Positions 46,042 to 58,239 of a stretch of DNA of 64,000 bases are shown here, piece by piece. Source of the stretch: Tetracentron sinense (taxonomy: Eukaryota > Streptophyta > Magnoliopsida > Trochodendrales > Trochodendraceae); assembly GCA_015143295.1 (NCBI GenBank), contig CM026554.1, positions 54,062,627 through 54,126,626 of the forward strand, written 5' to 3'. The notes below the pieces were generated by a model. That model made no database searches, was not told the DNA's origin, and saw only the letters and a program-made list of their open reading frames with translations. Numbering within the stretch: the stretch's first letter is position 1; each line of letters opens with the position of its first letter. The translations under genes and the position numbers were made by a program.

Positions 46042-47130
46042 TTCTCATGTGATTGACCGTCAGATTTTTATCCAAATAAGCCACCTAGAGGAAGGCTTGA
46101 ATCTTGGGGAGGACCAACCATCTCCAAATCTTTACAAACTGAGGAACTTTGAGCATATTCACATCCTCTTTTTTCTAAGCAAGCTATAGAAGTAAAAAAG
46201 CATGCAATAGAAGGCGGTGGTCGAAAAAGTACCTTTAGGATTCCTCATCCAAATTCGACAATCCATAGAATCTGGCTTTATGTGCACCTCCCTCAGCATA
46301 TTAAAAAGCATGAGACATTCCTCCACCTCTACTTCCCTCAAGTTCCTCCTGAAAACAGGGCACCAAACTATCTCACCGTTCCTATGCTCGAAGAGGTCAC
46401 AAATGAGAACATCTTTTAGGGGGAGTCTGGGACTAGATGAAAAAGCCTTGAGGTACAGATCACCTAATTTGCCAACACCATACCAATCATCTTCCGAGAA
46501 GCGTACTTTGCACTCATTGCCAGCTACAAATCTAGCTTGCTCTAAGACCTGATCCTGCACCTTTGAGATGCCTTTCTAAACTTTCACCCTGTGGCTTGAG
46601 GTGACAACCTTAGAGTCCCAGCCATTTCTGGAAAGCCCGGACTAGGTATTAATCACCCTTCTCTAGAGGGCCGACATTTCCAAACAACAGCAGCAGATCC
46701 ATTTGCCCTATAAGACTTTATTCATGTAACGAATTCTGCAGAAGCCTAACCTCCCTGATCCTTAGACCGACACACCCAATCCATTTTACCAGATGGATCT
46801 TCTTCGTGTCTCCTTTGCCACCCCAAAGGAAATCTCTTTGCAATATATCTGTTCTTTAATTCTTTTGGCCACAAAAACCTGCACTATGAAAATCGACATG
46901 AAGAAAACTAGAAGGTTCACCAAAATGCTCTTATTAAGCGCAAACCTCCCGCCCTAGGATAAAAAAAACTCTTCTTCCAGTTTTCCAACCTCAAAACTAC
47001 TCTCTCAATTACATGATTCTAAATGCTTTTAGCAAGCGGTCTGGCCCCGAGTGGAAGCCCCAACTATCTAATCGGGAAGTCTCCCTGGCCTAATTTCTCT
47101 ACCATTTACATGACTAGGCACAAATCCACA

Positions 47131-48384
47131 TACTATACTATGAATTCCAAATTATTTGATTGCATGCTTTATAATAATAATAAATAAATAAAAATTAAAA
47201 AAAAATTCTTCAACTTCAGCCTCACATGTATCAAACTTGCTATAATTTCCTATGATAAAATCTTTTTCAACCTCTTTCATCCTTTTATTTTACAAGTATA
47301 TCATGTTTATCCTGTATTAAAAATTTTCATATCTCTCAAATACTCACTACATAGAAATGACTATATAATCAATAGTCAGTTCCAATATGGATTGTGACTA
47401 CTAGGACACCAACTTCGATAATATGAGAAGTGTTATCTCGTTAGTAGTCTTAATAACTTATATTCTATTGTAAAATGATCTAGCATCCCTCATTACTTAT
47501 ATTCTATGCTAGCATAATTTAAATATAAATTATTAGAGATGTTCATAAAATTTACAGTTCCAAATATTTTATACAAAACATGTCCACCTAGAGTATAAAT
47601 TACTAGAATGACAACTATAATCAACGCAGCGTATAGAAAGGCCAGATCCTGCACCTTCTAATATCGTATTGCAGGCTTGCAGCTATGATACAATCTGAGA
47701 TGAGCTAGTGCTGCAAATCTCTGAAAAAAGCGGAGCTGTGTCCTGCATGTGGAGGAAGCTCCCATGAATATACTGGGTAGATTGTTCTCTCTTATGTCGG
47801 CCTAACGAGTATTTATGGTTTCAATGGAGATGAGAAAAGGTTACTAAGCAGGGTCAAGTTGTCCCCAGCTATCCCTTCAGGTCTTAATCCTATTGAATAC
47901 CATATTTCCTAAAAGACCATCTGAGGTTCTATAGATTCTTTATTTTCATGGCGTCCCCCTTATAGCTGTGATAAGATCTTGTAATCCTGCTGCACTTGTA
48001 GATATTAGGGCTTCGTCACATTCATATAGTTTCCCATTAGGAAGCCTATGATTGCCATGCATACTTCACACCTTGTATAAACTATAAAGAGTTATTTGTT
48101 AACCAAAAACTTTTGTTCTTTTATTGTGTCTGTTTGGTGTACTTGAATGAATTATATTCAATGTTTTACGGGGCTTATCATTGTTTTTTTCTTTTTTTGT
48201 CTCAAGAAGGAAGTTGGCCAATATCTTATTTGTGGGTGTGTGGAAAATTAAGATATCACTACAACTTTGTTTCTCTTTTGTCTTTTTGTGTTAATTATAA
48301 TTACTCTAAATGTATTCATAAACTATGCCTGCTTTTGACTAGTAGAGAAACAATTTATATACTAGTTTTGCACCTCCACATATC
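47131..48384. other. AT-rich spacer
   Basis: Mixed AT-rich sequence. No exon of ALB3 (whose 3' end points this way) could be recognised here. Confidence 0.4.
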
Positions 48385-48394
48385 AATATTTGCA

Positions 48395-49797
48395 AGCAAA
48401 TTAACACTCATTCAAAGCACCCTTAGTAGCCTCCCGACATTCTACATGTCTACCTTAACCATGTCCAAGTTTGTGGCCATTTAGCTAGAGCGAATGCAAA
48501 GAGAGTTTCTGTGGAACAAGAAGGTGAATTCATTTAAATACCATATGGTAGACTGGAACCAAATTTGTAAGCCTAAAGAGGATGGGGGTTTAAGTCTGAA
48601 GTCTCTGGTTTTAGTGAATAAGGCCTTGTTAGGAAAATATATCTGGCGGTTTGGTGTGGAAAGGTCTAGTTTGTGGCATGCAGTGATTGTGGCCAAGTAT
48701 GGGGTAGCGTCGTGTTGGGTCCAAAAGCAGGTTCAGATTTCTCAAGGCTTGGGTCTCTGGAAGGAGATCATGGTGACGGCCAGTTTGGTGGTGCCTAAGT
48801 TCAGGTTTAGAGTGGGTCAAGGGACTGAAGTGAGATTCTGGAATGACGTGTGGTGTGGCGATTCTAGGCTCCGAGACGATTTTGGCCATATTTTCTCGAT
48901 TGCAACCTACAGGGAGGTAGTGGTAGGGGACTACTTTGAGAGGAGGGGAGAGAGGGTGGTTTGGTGTCCATCATTGAGACGTGATTTAAATGATTGAGAA
49001 ATTGATAAGGGGTCACTTCTGTTGGTTCGCATAAGCTCCTATTCCCCATGTGCTAATATTAGGGTTTGTAGGGCCTAGTTCGACAACAACAATGGTCGTT
49101 TCTCAATAAGATCTCTTTTTCAGTCATTGGGTCCGTTTCCATGGGTTCGTTCCCTCATCGGGTAGTTTGGAATCCAGGTATCCCCTCTAAGGTCTCTTTT
49201 TTCCTCTAAAACGCAGCTTTGCATAAAATCCTCACTTTTGATCATCTGCAACATAGAGGGTGGAGGGTGATAAACCGGTGCTTCATGTGTCTCCAAGTGG
49301 AAGAGTCGGTGGATCATTTACTATTACATTATTCGTTTGTGTTTGGTATTTGAGGTTATTTCCTTTTTCGCTTGGGCATAGACTGGGTCTTCCCTAATTC
49401 CTTTCGTAACTTCTTATCCAGTTGGCCTAGGTTCAGTGAGGATGGGGCTAAGGAGACTCTTTGGTCGGTATTGTCGGGTGTCATTTCATGGATGATATGG
49501 AATGAGAGAAATCTCAGAGTCTTTGAAGATTCTTCGGCATCTCCATCCCGTATCTGTGCTCGTATTCGGTTGATTGCTTTGGAATGGGCGGGTCTCAAAT
49601 TCGATGGGGAGGAGCTTCGAGCAGTGTTGGGTTGAGATTCTATTTGGGAGGAGTCTTAGGCTAGGAGTCAGGGAGGTGTTTATTTCCATATTGCGTTGAG
49701 TTTATTTGCTTGTAAACTCTTGCCCGCATATGCTTTGGTTCTTGTATCCTTGCTCTTCTTTTATATATATTTTTGACTTGATTAGCGATCAAAAAAA
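48395..49797 (+). mobile_element. 5'-truncated LINE with 10-bp target-site duplication
   Basis: AATATTTGCA flanks it on both sides (48385-48394 and 49797-49806). It starts inside ORF2 at SKLTLIQSTLSSLPTFYMS, runs through LERMQREFLWNKKVNSFKYH, WNQICKPKEDGGLSLKSLVL and EVRFWNDVWCGDSRLRDD to zf-RVT remnants ([31 protein letters not shown]), and ends GATC plus A-run, like the LINE at 42344 (same GATC end). Some stops and shifts. It lies about 150 bp beyond the last ALB3 exon seen, in the direction of ALB3 transcription. Confidence 0.9.
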
Positions 49798-49928
49798 ATA
49801 TTTGCAGAAAAAATTTTGAACAAGATATGGCATGTCATAAGCAAAAGAGATAAACAAGCACAGTACAAGAAACCAATATCAATGCAGCAGAGTCAATAAT
49901 ATTTTCTTTCCTAAAATTGATCATATCA

Positions 49929-51333
49929 TTAAAGTTTAAAAAATTTAAAGCATACCTCCATAGTGAAGGCTACCTTTTCCAGATTTTGAAATGATTGCTG
50001 CTCATCCTTCCCATCAACATCGCAGTTGCCAGCACGATTTTCCATCCCAAGGACAGATATATTTTTCTGATCTTCCAGTGAGTCTTGAGTATAAAGATTG
50101 CCATTCACAATGGGATGCCCAGTAATAGAAGAATCATGAATGCCAATCACAGATTGAACTCTCTTAATTCCAGCATCAACCAACTCAGCTTCATCACTTT
50201 CGTCTTCCCTGTCGACTAACTTGACGTCTTTTATATGTCCCTCATTTGTTATTTCAGTTCCTTCTCTTGCCTCTTTGGCTTTCTTCTTCTTTTCTTCTTC
50301 TCCTTGCTGCCTTCTCCTTGCCTCCTGCTCCTTTATCTGCTTAAATCTGAAAAGGAAACAGCATAAGAATACAGATTACTGTAATATTGCTAAGAACATA
50401 AAGAAGTGTGATTATTTAGAAGCAATAGTTCTTAACCTTTCACCAGGACGTAGCTCTCCAGAAGTCAACTTTTCTCCTTGTCTGACCTCGACTTTGGTTG
50501 AGTCTACTTCAAGGGCAGACTTCTGAATCTTGGGTTGCTCTTCCTTAATGGTATCATCACTAAATTGCATCATTGGAATTTTAGCACCCCCAAGCTTTTG
50601 AAGCCAAACCTGTTGGGTTGTGCTTAATATGTTATTTGTCAACCTGCATAAAAAGATAAAATAAAGATGTAGTAAGATTTCTTGTAACCCCATAACAGAT
50701 AAGAAATTGACAGCATGATTTTCTTGGAAAGAAAAAAAGTAGGACAAAATTTCAGACATTAAAGAATCCTGTTGTCCAAAAAGGAACAATTTTCTAAGAA
50801 GAAAAGTGTGAACAATTTTCAAGGTTGATTACACCCCCCCAAAAAAAAGGGAGAAAAAAACAGATTCCTTGTGACAAATTCATATTCCAAGCAGTAATTG
50901 TGTTGATTACAGCTTTAATATAACTACACGCGAAAGAAAGGAGGATAACACCTGCTCACCAATAAAGACTTAGCCCAGAAGGAACAGAAAGAGCAAAATA
51001 ACCGATCATCAAAGGCAGGAACTTAGTTAGAGCCTGAGAATTCTTCAGGTTTGGATCGTTACCCTGAAAGTGATACACACATAATATAAAGTACAAGAAT
51101 GACCAACTTTAACCCAAAATTAAGAAGTTCATATATCATAAAGTGATATCACAAAAAGAGGTGCACAATGTCTTGTGAAAAGTTAACCACAAATAAGGAA
51201 ATTTAGTCAAATTGCATATTTTAATGTGAAAACGACATTTCTTGTAGTTTTATTGTAAATAGCATATTTCACTGGCCAAGATCCAAGTCAACTAGGGATA
51301 ACTGTGAATAAATCAAACTAACAGAAAATATCC

Positions 51334-51371
<38 letters not shown>

Positions 51372-54300
51372 GGAAATACAAAATCTTCTACACAACCATT
51401 CCTTTGTTTGGACCCTTCCCACATAAAGCAGTCATTCTCAGTCTTGAAACATAAAGAAGGTTAAATAGTTTGGAACAAATGTATAGAAGAAAACACAAGA
51501 AACATAAATAGATCATTTTGGAAAATGCAAAGCACGATAGAAACACACCAATCACAACAACACATGTGCATGCTCACAAAATAAAATAAAGATGCAAGAT
51601 AAGAAACAGAATCTTAGTAGTTGTTGAACAGGGTGAACATTGATAGGTCCTGATCTGACAAATAAGACATTAAGGATACACCCGGAGATATAACCAACCT
51701 GTGATGACTGCATGATTTGAACGGAGATATATTGTGAGACAACCAGCAATACAGGTAAGACAAGATATGCCAAGGTATCCGACCATCCGAAGGGTGGATG
51801 ACCATCCTGTCAAAAAAGCAGGCATCCAGGGATGAGGATTAATTCCATAAGATCTGAGATAAAAATGACAATAACAAATTTTCTAGTACAAGAAGCTTTA
51901 GAGTTTTATTGAACAGCAACATTGATCATCAAACTACTTTGCATGGAAACGGGATGAACCAGATAATGATATCTCACTAGAACAACAAGCTGATCCTGAT
52001 CTCTATCAATAGGGTGCATGTAGATATTATTACCACTTTACCAGATTATATCTTCTGGACCAAAAGTTTGATCAGAGTAAAAACAATATAAAATTCATGT
52101 CTTCTAGGGAAAAACTAGATTCTAATTGTATATGCAACCCAAATAGCAGCTGTGGGGACTTGCCCCAACTAGTTTTAACGGATATTTTGTTTAATCAAGA
52201 TAGCAAGTATAAAGTTAAAATGATTTAAGGCACTTACTACAAATGGGAAAAGCCAAGAGATCCCACTGCCACTTTGTCGAGAAGCAATTGTAGTTGGACC
52301 AGACAGGGAGGGTATCCAGAAGAAACCTTCTGTGAGGAGTCCCTTAAAATTAAAAGTAGAAAAACAATCAGATGTAGAAGGTATTAAAAATGAAAAAGCA
52401 GAAGCAGCAGCAAAAAAATCACAAACAGTTGGATAATAAACGGGGTGCTACCTCATCTGCCACATTTGAAAGAGCTCTATAGAGTCCAATCCAAACTGGT
52501 ATCGTGGCTAGTGTTGGCAGGCATCCTGGAACAAACAGTAAACTGTGTGAAACCACAAAATGTTGATAACAAAAGTAGGCTTGCCGATTGCACAAAGAAT
52601 TGAACCACAAGAACCAGGGAATGAGAGGTAAAAATATATTCCACCCAAAAAAAAATGAAGAATACAAAAGCAACAAATAAAGGCATCAAACTAATGTCAA
52701 CGGATGCACACAGTTAGGCTCTATTCCTATCAATAGGTAGTATCATTTGAAGATATCTCATAGTTTTAGTTTCAAGCATAAGAATGCCGAAATGCAATCT
52801 CTACTCCTCAAAATTCCCCATTAAAAAGAATCAACACATCAACCAAAAGAATGCAAGCGCACTTTGAATAAAATGAAGGTTCAATAACTTCCTAAGCATG
52901 CTACATGTTCTTATGAACTAATATATAGATAAAAGCATACTGGATGTTTCCAGTCACAACAACTAGTCCCATAATCAAATCCTAATAGGATTTCCCCTTT
53001 CATATGAAGAAAGAAAAAGGGTATAATGAGCTGATTCTGCCGTTGTAAAAACCCTTCTGGATCAACAAAGGGTAGCAAATGTCTCTACCGTTGTTAAAGA
53101 CCCTTTAAGGTCTATAACGAATGAAACGTATATCGAATCAAAAAATCCACTCAAAAGAGGAGCATGAGCAACAGTCTCTGAAAAGTGAAAACTCCTGGCT
53201 CATTTGGAGGAAAAAAAATCATTTTTGTCAACAGTAATACGGCGGCCCCTTATATCAGATGTGGCACCCAACAAAAATATGATTGATTTCCTTGTAGACA
53301 AGTACCAAATTAATACTAATGCAGCTTCATAGATGAATGCAGGAAAGGTTCCATGTGTATTCATATGCATATTTATATCCAATATCGATGCACATGGAAA
53401 CTCAATAATTTGCAAAAGCCTAAATGGTACAGCAGTTTAAAGTGAGACCATAAGCTAATTACCTGCCAATGGGTTTACACCAGCTAGTTTATACAAGCGA
53501 GCAGTTTCAAGTTGTATTCTTTCCTGCAAGTAGATACAAGTTTCACGATTATTCGTTGACAATGTAAAAAGTTCATCTATCGAGTTGTTGATTGGCTTTC
53601 GTATAATGAACTGAAAGGATGTTCACTTCTTTGAAGAGATGGAGAGTCAAAATAAGTTAATTTGTCTCTAATTAAAGTTATATGTGTTTTGATTAAGGCC
53701 AAGTTAGATCCAAGATTTGAATTTTCACGGCTAGATTTATAGAACAGTTTGATGTAGAGTTATTTAACTGTTAACATGCTCCTTGAATTTTACCAAAAAA
53801 AACATGCTCCTTGAATTATCTTATTCTACTAGTAGCATCTGTTCAGTCTATGATATAGGGCTCCTATAAGCATTTATTAATTTCATTGGCCGCCTTAAAT
53901 AAATAAGCGTATTATATTATATTCCCTCCCTCCCTTGAATTATAGGAGTGTGTATAAAATATAACATATACCATATTTGCACAGTAGAAGAAATCCCATA
54001 AAATCCAGGAAAGTCACCTGATCTCCTGCATAGCGTTGCTGGATAGCCTTTACTTGAGGTTGCAAAGATCGCATGGACATTGCAGATTCAACCTGCATAT
54101 AACAATTTTTGGAGGTATTTTTACTGCATTAGAACCATATGCATCAAATTTAATGAGAATTTCAAGTATGGTTCTGAAAGAAATTTGACAACTTAAATAA
54201 TGGAAAACAGAATATTTTGGAATTGGTATATTCGATCCTGCACAATGCATAACCCAAGACTCGTATGGGAAAACAGTAACAAACAAGTTCATCAATAGAA

Positions 54301-55226
54301 TTTGGTAACAGTAAAACATATATTATTCTAAAACTTATCAAATCAAAACCAATGCACCAATGTGATATACTGCAGATTCTATTGACAGACCTGTTTCTTT
54401 GTCAAAGGAAATGTGGCAGCTTTAACAAGAACGGTGAGGAGAATTATCGCGAAACCATAAGCATACGGAACATGTAAAGCAGAAAGCCCATCCTTTAAAA
54501 TCTGCAATAAATACAAGCATTTAGTACCAAATCCCGTGTGCCCGTATACAACACATGAAAGACCAGTAAAATTCACCCCCAAAAAATTCTGAAGCAGAAT
54601 AGCGGTAAAGAGCCTATTATAATAGTTAGCAAACAACAGAAGAGACATCTGTCAAGACCAAGGGTTAATCTTTTCCAGACAAAATGATAAGAGAAAGTTC
54701 ATAACGACGAGAAACGAAGGAAGACAGAAATAACACTTCTCTAAGGGTGCCTCAAAAAGATATTTGTTTAAAAAAAAAAAAAAAAAACATTTCTTGAAAA
54801 CACTACCAACCCTTGTTTTCTTCTCTGGAAGCTTTAAAAAACCAGAAATCAAAATCTTCAAAAAAGAGCTTGAATTCCAAAAGGACAGACCTTCAGAACA
54901 CTCTCCATGTAATTCGAGATCCCCGAAAACCAATCACCACTCTGTTTTGCACCATCAGCAGAATCCGAAGACAACGCAGCGGCATCGGCAATTGTATAAA
55001 TAACTCCTTCAGCTCTATCAAACAGCCCTCGAATGAGATCCTCCGCGCCATTCAGATCATGAAACGAAGCTGGCTTGAAACCAAACCTACACACACCCAC
55101 TGTACCACGAACAAAAGGTTTGTGATTGGAGAAACTTCTATGAATGAGAGGATTCGAAGCCTTAGTTCGGTCGACGATTGGGGAGAGGAGAAGAGGATAG
55201 GGGCGAAATGAGAGCAGAGTAGCCAT
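49929..55226 (-). CDS. ALB3: ALBINO3-like thylakoid membrane insertase (ten exons seen)
   Basis: YidC/Oxa1/Alb3 family insertase that works with the chloroplast SRP pathway to place light-harvesting proteins into thylakoids. Exons, minus strand: 54891-55226, 54391-54501, 54018-54092, 53463-53523, 52452-52525, 52238-52342, 51699-51806, 50960-51063, 50437-50643, 49956-50346. All junctions are GT-AG and keep frame: 524 codons. Transit peptide, then ESVLKILKDGLSALHVPYAY, VESAMSMRSLQPQVKAIQQR, NPLAGCLPTLATIPVWIGLY, GLLTEGFFWIPSLSGPTT, LAYLVLPVLLVVSQYISVQI and LSVPSGLSLYWLTNNILST cover the five-helix insertase core. The charged tail has FKQIKEQEARRRQQG and a long acidic part. After exon 10 (donor GAG/GTATGC) no further exon is found; reading through gives nine codons to a stop at 49929, used here as the end. 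The basic SKRSKRK-type motif of other ALB3 tails is not seen. Confidence 0.92.
51336..51370. repeat. (TA)n(GA)n microsatellite in an ALB3 intron
   Basis: TA dinucleotides followed directly by GA dinucleotides, within the intron between the exons at 50960-51063 and 51699-51806. Confidence 0.9.
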
Positions 55227-55674
55227 TACTGTCTGCAACTTAGGTCGTCTCTGCAAACCCTAGTTTCAGTCGAAGAGAGAGAAGTGTTTCTTCATATTCT
55301 TTTTTGGAAGCAGATTGTTGGGGAAGAAAGATTATAGATTGTGTTTTTTCACTTTCGAGTTTTAAATGGTGGAAAAAAGAGAGAATATCAACATGAACAA
55401 ACCGTGTTGCAGACACTCGGGCTAGCATTTCTCATCAAACTAACACCTCGAGCGATTCAACTCGGTGAGTGAGTGACCACTTTGAGCTGTACTTTGGGAG
55501 GTTAGGGGGCGACCCAAGCCCAGCCCTGAAAGAGCACAACAGCCTGTCCATAGCCCAGCCCAACCCTACTTTCAAACCCAAGCTCAACCCGGGTGATATA
55601 GGTTGGTCGAGTTAGGTTAGGTTAGGTTAGGTCAGGTTAGACTTATATAAACTAAGGGGGCGTTTGACAACACT
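55227..55674. promoter_or_regulatory. ALB3 upstream region
   Basis: Holds the ALB3 5' UTR and promoter at its left. A GTTAG-type pentamer repeat lies at 55,610-55,640. No second gene seen. Confidence 0.35.
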
Positions 55675-55900
55675 ATTATTAGAGTCAGTCTAGGGATACT
55701 CCGTACTTTTACATCTCATTTAATAAACTACTCTTTTAAGAAAATCAATTGTCTTAAAAATGCATAGGAGGCATCCTATGTAGAAATAGTTAAGAGCTTA
55801 ATTTTCATGTGGAGCTCTGCATGATGCGAAGCTCCATTTTTATTTTTAAAGTGAATAGTTAATTCTCAAATTAACCTTCATTTAAATTATTATTTTTTTT

Positions 55901-56052
55901 GGTATCGGCATACATAAGTAGAGTCCGTATGGTCAGTAGTTAGTTGGGGGGCATTGAGACTCTTGCAACCCTTACCCCAAGGGGATTAGATCCTCAGACC
56001 TTCCCCATGGAAGGCCACACCCCTACCACTCACACAAGAGGCGGGGGTACGT
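55901..56052 (-). mobile_element. SINE, family E
   Basis: Minus strand: box A-like GTGTGAGTGGTAGGGG, box B-like GGTCTGAGGATCTAATCC, body with AAGGGTTGCAAGAGTC, then an A-run (T-run at 55893-55900). A 13-bp duplication ACCTTCATTTAAA flanks it (55874-55886 and 56053-56065). Confidence 0.85.
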
Positions 56053-56429
56053 ACCTTCATTTAAAATTAGAAACACACACATTCTCATCTCTTTCCCTAT
56101 TTACTCTCTCTCTCCCCTAACCAAACAAATATGTTCTCATATCTTCCTCATTTTCTATCGTTTAGAATTAAAAAAAACACAGGGTTCTCTCTTCTCTTTC
56201 CTATTCTCTATCTTCTCTTAAAAAAAATACAGACAATAATTCAGTTTGCAATGTGCTGTACATTTTGGTCCCAATCAAGGGTGTTGGGAACCACTGTTGG
56301 AGGGTTCCACATCGGAGATTTCCCAAACCAAAAGACCGAGTTTGATTGGATGACCAACACTGTATAGTTACACTTTATTTTTGGAGTTTTTCCTGCACAA
56401 GTTGGCTCATTGTAACTTGTTAAACATTG

Positions 56430-56684
56430 TTCATTGTTGGGTATTCGTTTGATATGTTGGAGAAGGAAGCAGAGGAACTAAGAAGCATTCGCAAGAGCGA
56501 CATTGTTGACTGGTACAACACGTATTTAAGACCACCATCTCCGAGGTGTTGGAGACTTGCATTGCGTGTATGGGGCTGTAACACTGATATGAAGGGGGAC
56601 GAAACAAGATCAAAGTATGTGAAGGTCATTGAAGACCTCGCTACCCTTCAGATGTCAATAGATTTCTATCCAATCCTTTGTTGA
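56430..56684 (+). pseudogene. C-terminal fragment of a plant insulin-degrading-enzyme-like (M16) gene
   Basis: Reads FDMLEKEAEELRSIRKSDIV, DWYNTYLRPPSPRCWRLALR, VWGCNTDMK, VIEDLATLQMSIDFYPILC and then the natural stop. This is the last 80 or so residues of the peroxisomal or cytosolic insulin-degrading-enzyme-like metalloprotease of plants (M16 family). The zinc site (HxxEH, N-terminal domain) and everything upstream are missing, so no protease can be made. No intron interrupts the fragment. It lies inside the TIR element at 55682-57054. Confidence 0.85.
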
Positions 56685-57061
56685 ATGAAGTCGCCCTTGT
56701 GTTCTTAAACATAATTAAAATACCAAGCAACATAATCTATCAAAACTGTTAGAAGGCTTGATCTTGAATACATAGATGGAAAACACAAATACTTTCCCGG
56801 TGGGTTGGTGAAACCGCATATGGTGGTTCATGATTGTGGATATGAGAATGGTTGGAGAGGTAGGGAACCAGCCAAACTTAGATTTACAGAGCCGATAATG
56901 GTGGAAATTCAAAACTAAGATTTACAGAGCCAAATGAAGAAGATAATGGTGGAAAGGACGTCAGCTCACCTATTTTTAGGTGAGGTCAATGATCTTTCTA
57001 AAACGAAGGTTTAGATGGGGGGTGTAGAAATAGGGAGTACCCTTAGACTGACTCATTATTA

Positions 57062-57560
57062 AATACTTATTTACTTAGGGTGCTACTTTGAGCACCTCAA
57101 CAATTTCTTACCATACACCATTAAATAAATAAAACAGAGATTTTATTTTGATAGTCAACTTTTCTATGCGCACCCAAACCTCTGCTTTCTCCAAACATCC
57201 ATCACAAATCCGACAGACCCGCTTGCTGTTGCCACTGTTTCTCTCTCCCGCAAGTTTATCTTTCTTCCCTTCTTTACTTTCTCTTATTCTTTTACTCTAC
57301 CAGAGTGTCTTCGGGTGAAGATCTACCAAAAAGAGGAAAGGAAGAGATGGAGCTTAAAATTCTCAAATGGGGTTATGAGAAGATAAAGATAGGTTATTAG
57401 AGAACAAGCCTTTTTTTCCTTTCTTTTTATTCTTTTTCTTTTGGTTCATTGTTGTGAGATGGGCAAAAGAAAAACAGTGTGAATGAAGGTTCTCCAAAGG
57501 CAGGTTCAACTGCTTAATTAGTCTCATCATATGAGCAGGGTCAGTTCAATTAATCTCTTA
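57062..57560. other. Spacer
   Basis: Pyrimidine-rich stretch (57,240-57,300) with no coding frame recognised. Confidence 0.4.
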
Positions 57561-57565
57561 ATACC

Positions 57566-57740
57566 TTTTTTTTTTATAACCGTAGATATCCTGATCCTTG
57601 AAAGCTCACATTACTCCCACGGGCTACATAGGGAATAACCCCACCTCATGCAACCGTTAGTGAGGGGAGCCAGGAATCGAACTGGAGACCTCCAGGTTTT
57701 CAGTTCGTCCAAGTGACCACTGGGGCTGGGCTATACCCTC
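57566..57740 (-). mobile_element. SINE, family C
   Basis: Minus strand: AGCCCAGCCCCAGTGGTCAC (box A-like) and CCAGTTCGATTCCTGGCTCC (good box B), body with GTTGCATGAGGTGGGGTTAT, and an A-run (T-run at 57566-57575). tRNA-derived retroposon. Confidence 0.85.
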
Positions 57741-58239
57741 AGGGGTTATCTTTTAATTTTATTAGATTTGCTTATTTTTGGGGTTGAAAGTTTTGATAAA
57801 CCTGGATTATTTATTGGTGTTGGTTTTTTTTTTTGGTGAACGATATTGAATTTAGTGTTTGCTTATGTTGTTATGAGTATCTTGAAGATGGATTGTTCTT
57901 ATAATTTGTAATTATATTGATATGATTGATGTATGGGGGTGTTTTCTTGATTTGGGTGGTTTGATGAATCTTGGGTTCATTTGATTTGGATGGTTTGATG
58001 AAGACGGTGGCTGCGTGCAATGAGAAGTCGTCTGCAACATTCTATGCAATTCTCTTTCTGCTGGTTTGGTGTATAGCTAGATATATGAAAATGATTTTTT
58101 TTTTTAAAAAAAATTTTTGGTGTGCTCCTAGAATGTAGTATATTTAATGGTGAATAATCATTAAATTATAATTTTGGTGTATAGTAAAAAAAATATTGAT
58201 GTGTCATAGCAGCACTCTTTACTTATTAGTCAAAATAAA

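Larger units (their letters stand above)
42167..47130 (-). pseudogene. Old LINE (host of nested insertions), split into segments
   Basis: Minus-strand LINE coding is found in pieces that join across insertions. At 46,042-47,130 frames give LGLPLGARPLAKSI, GKWICCC and ECKVRFSEDDWYGVGKLGDL, then RKIQAFL-like sequence ending KNLTVNHMR. At 45,485-45,535 it continues MLIPTKCIICKGEE. At 42,174-42,334 it resumes EETVHHLLIHCPWAW and SLWLERNIRIFEGS. This order is that of the region after the RT plus the zf-RVT domain of plant L1 elements. The gaps are filled by the MITE at 45536-46041 and the LINE at 42344-45475; the hAT-like element at 40900 interrupts the end. It has many stops and no RT catalytic core. 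Confidence 0.8.
55682..57054. mobile_element. TIR element (1.37 kb) carrying an M16-protease gene fragment
   Basis: Inverted ends GAGTCAGTCTAGGGATACTC (left) and GAGTCAGTCTAAGGGTACTC (right, read inwards), similar for about 35 bp, flanked by ATTATTA on both sides (55675-55681 and 57055-57061). Between the ends lie a SINE (55887-56052) and a coding fragment of an insulin-degrading-enzyme gene (56430-56684). No transposase is visible. The small MITE at 23173-23358 has the same end motif. Superfamily unsettled (a 7-bp duplication as read). Confidence 0.65.

Noticed and set aside
47700-47800. Plus-strand exon with ELCPACGGSSHEYTG
   Set aside because: The CxxCGG motif is short, runs straight into a stop, and has no supporting exon or homologous context.
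57660-57740. A tRNA gene on the minus strand
   Set aside because: Box A and box B are present but there is no acceptor-stem pairing, and an A-tail follows; it is a SINE head.
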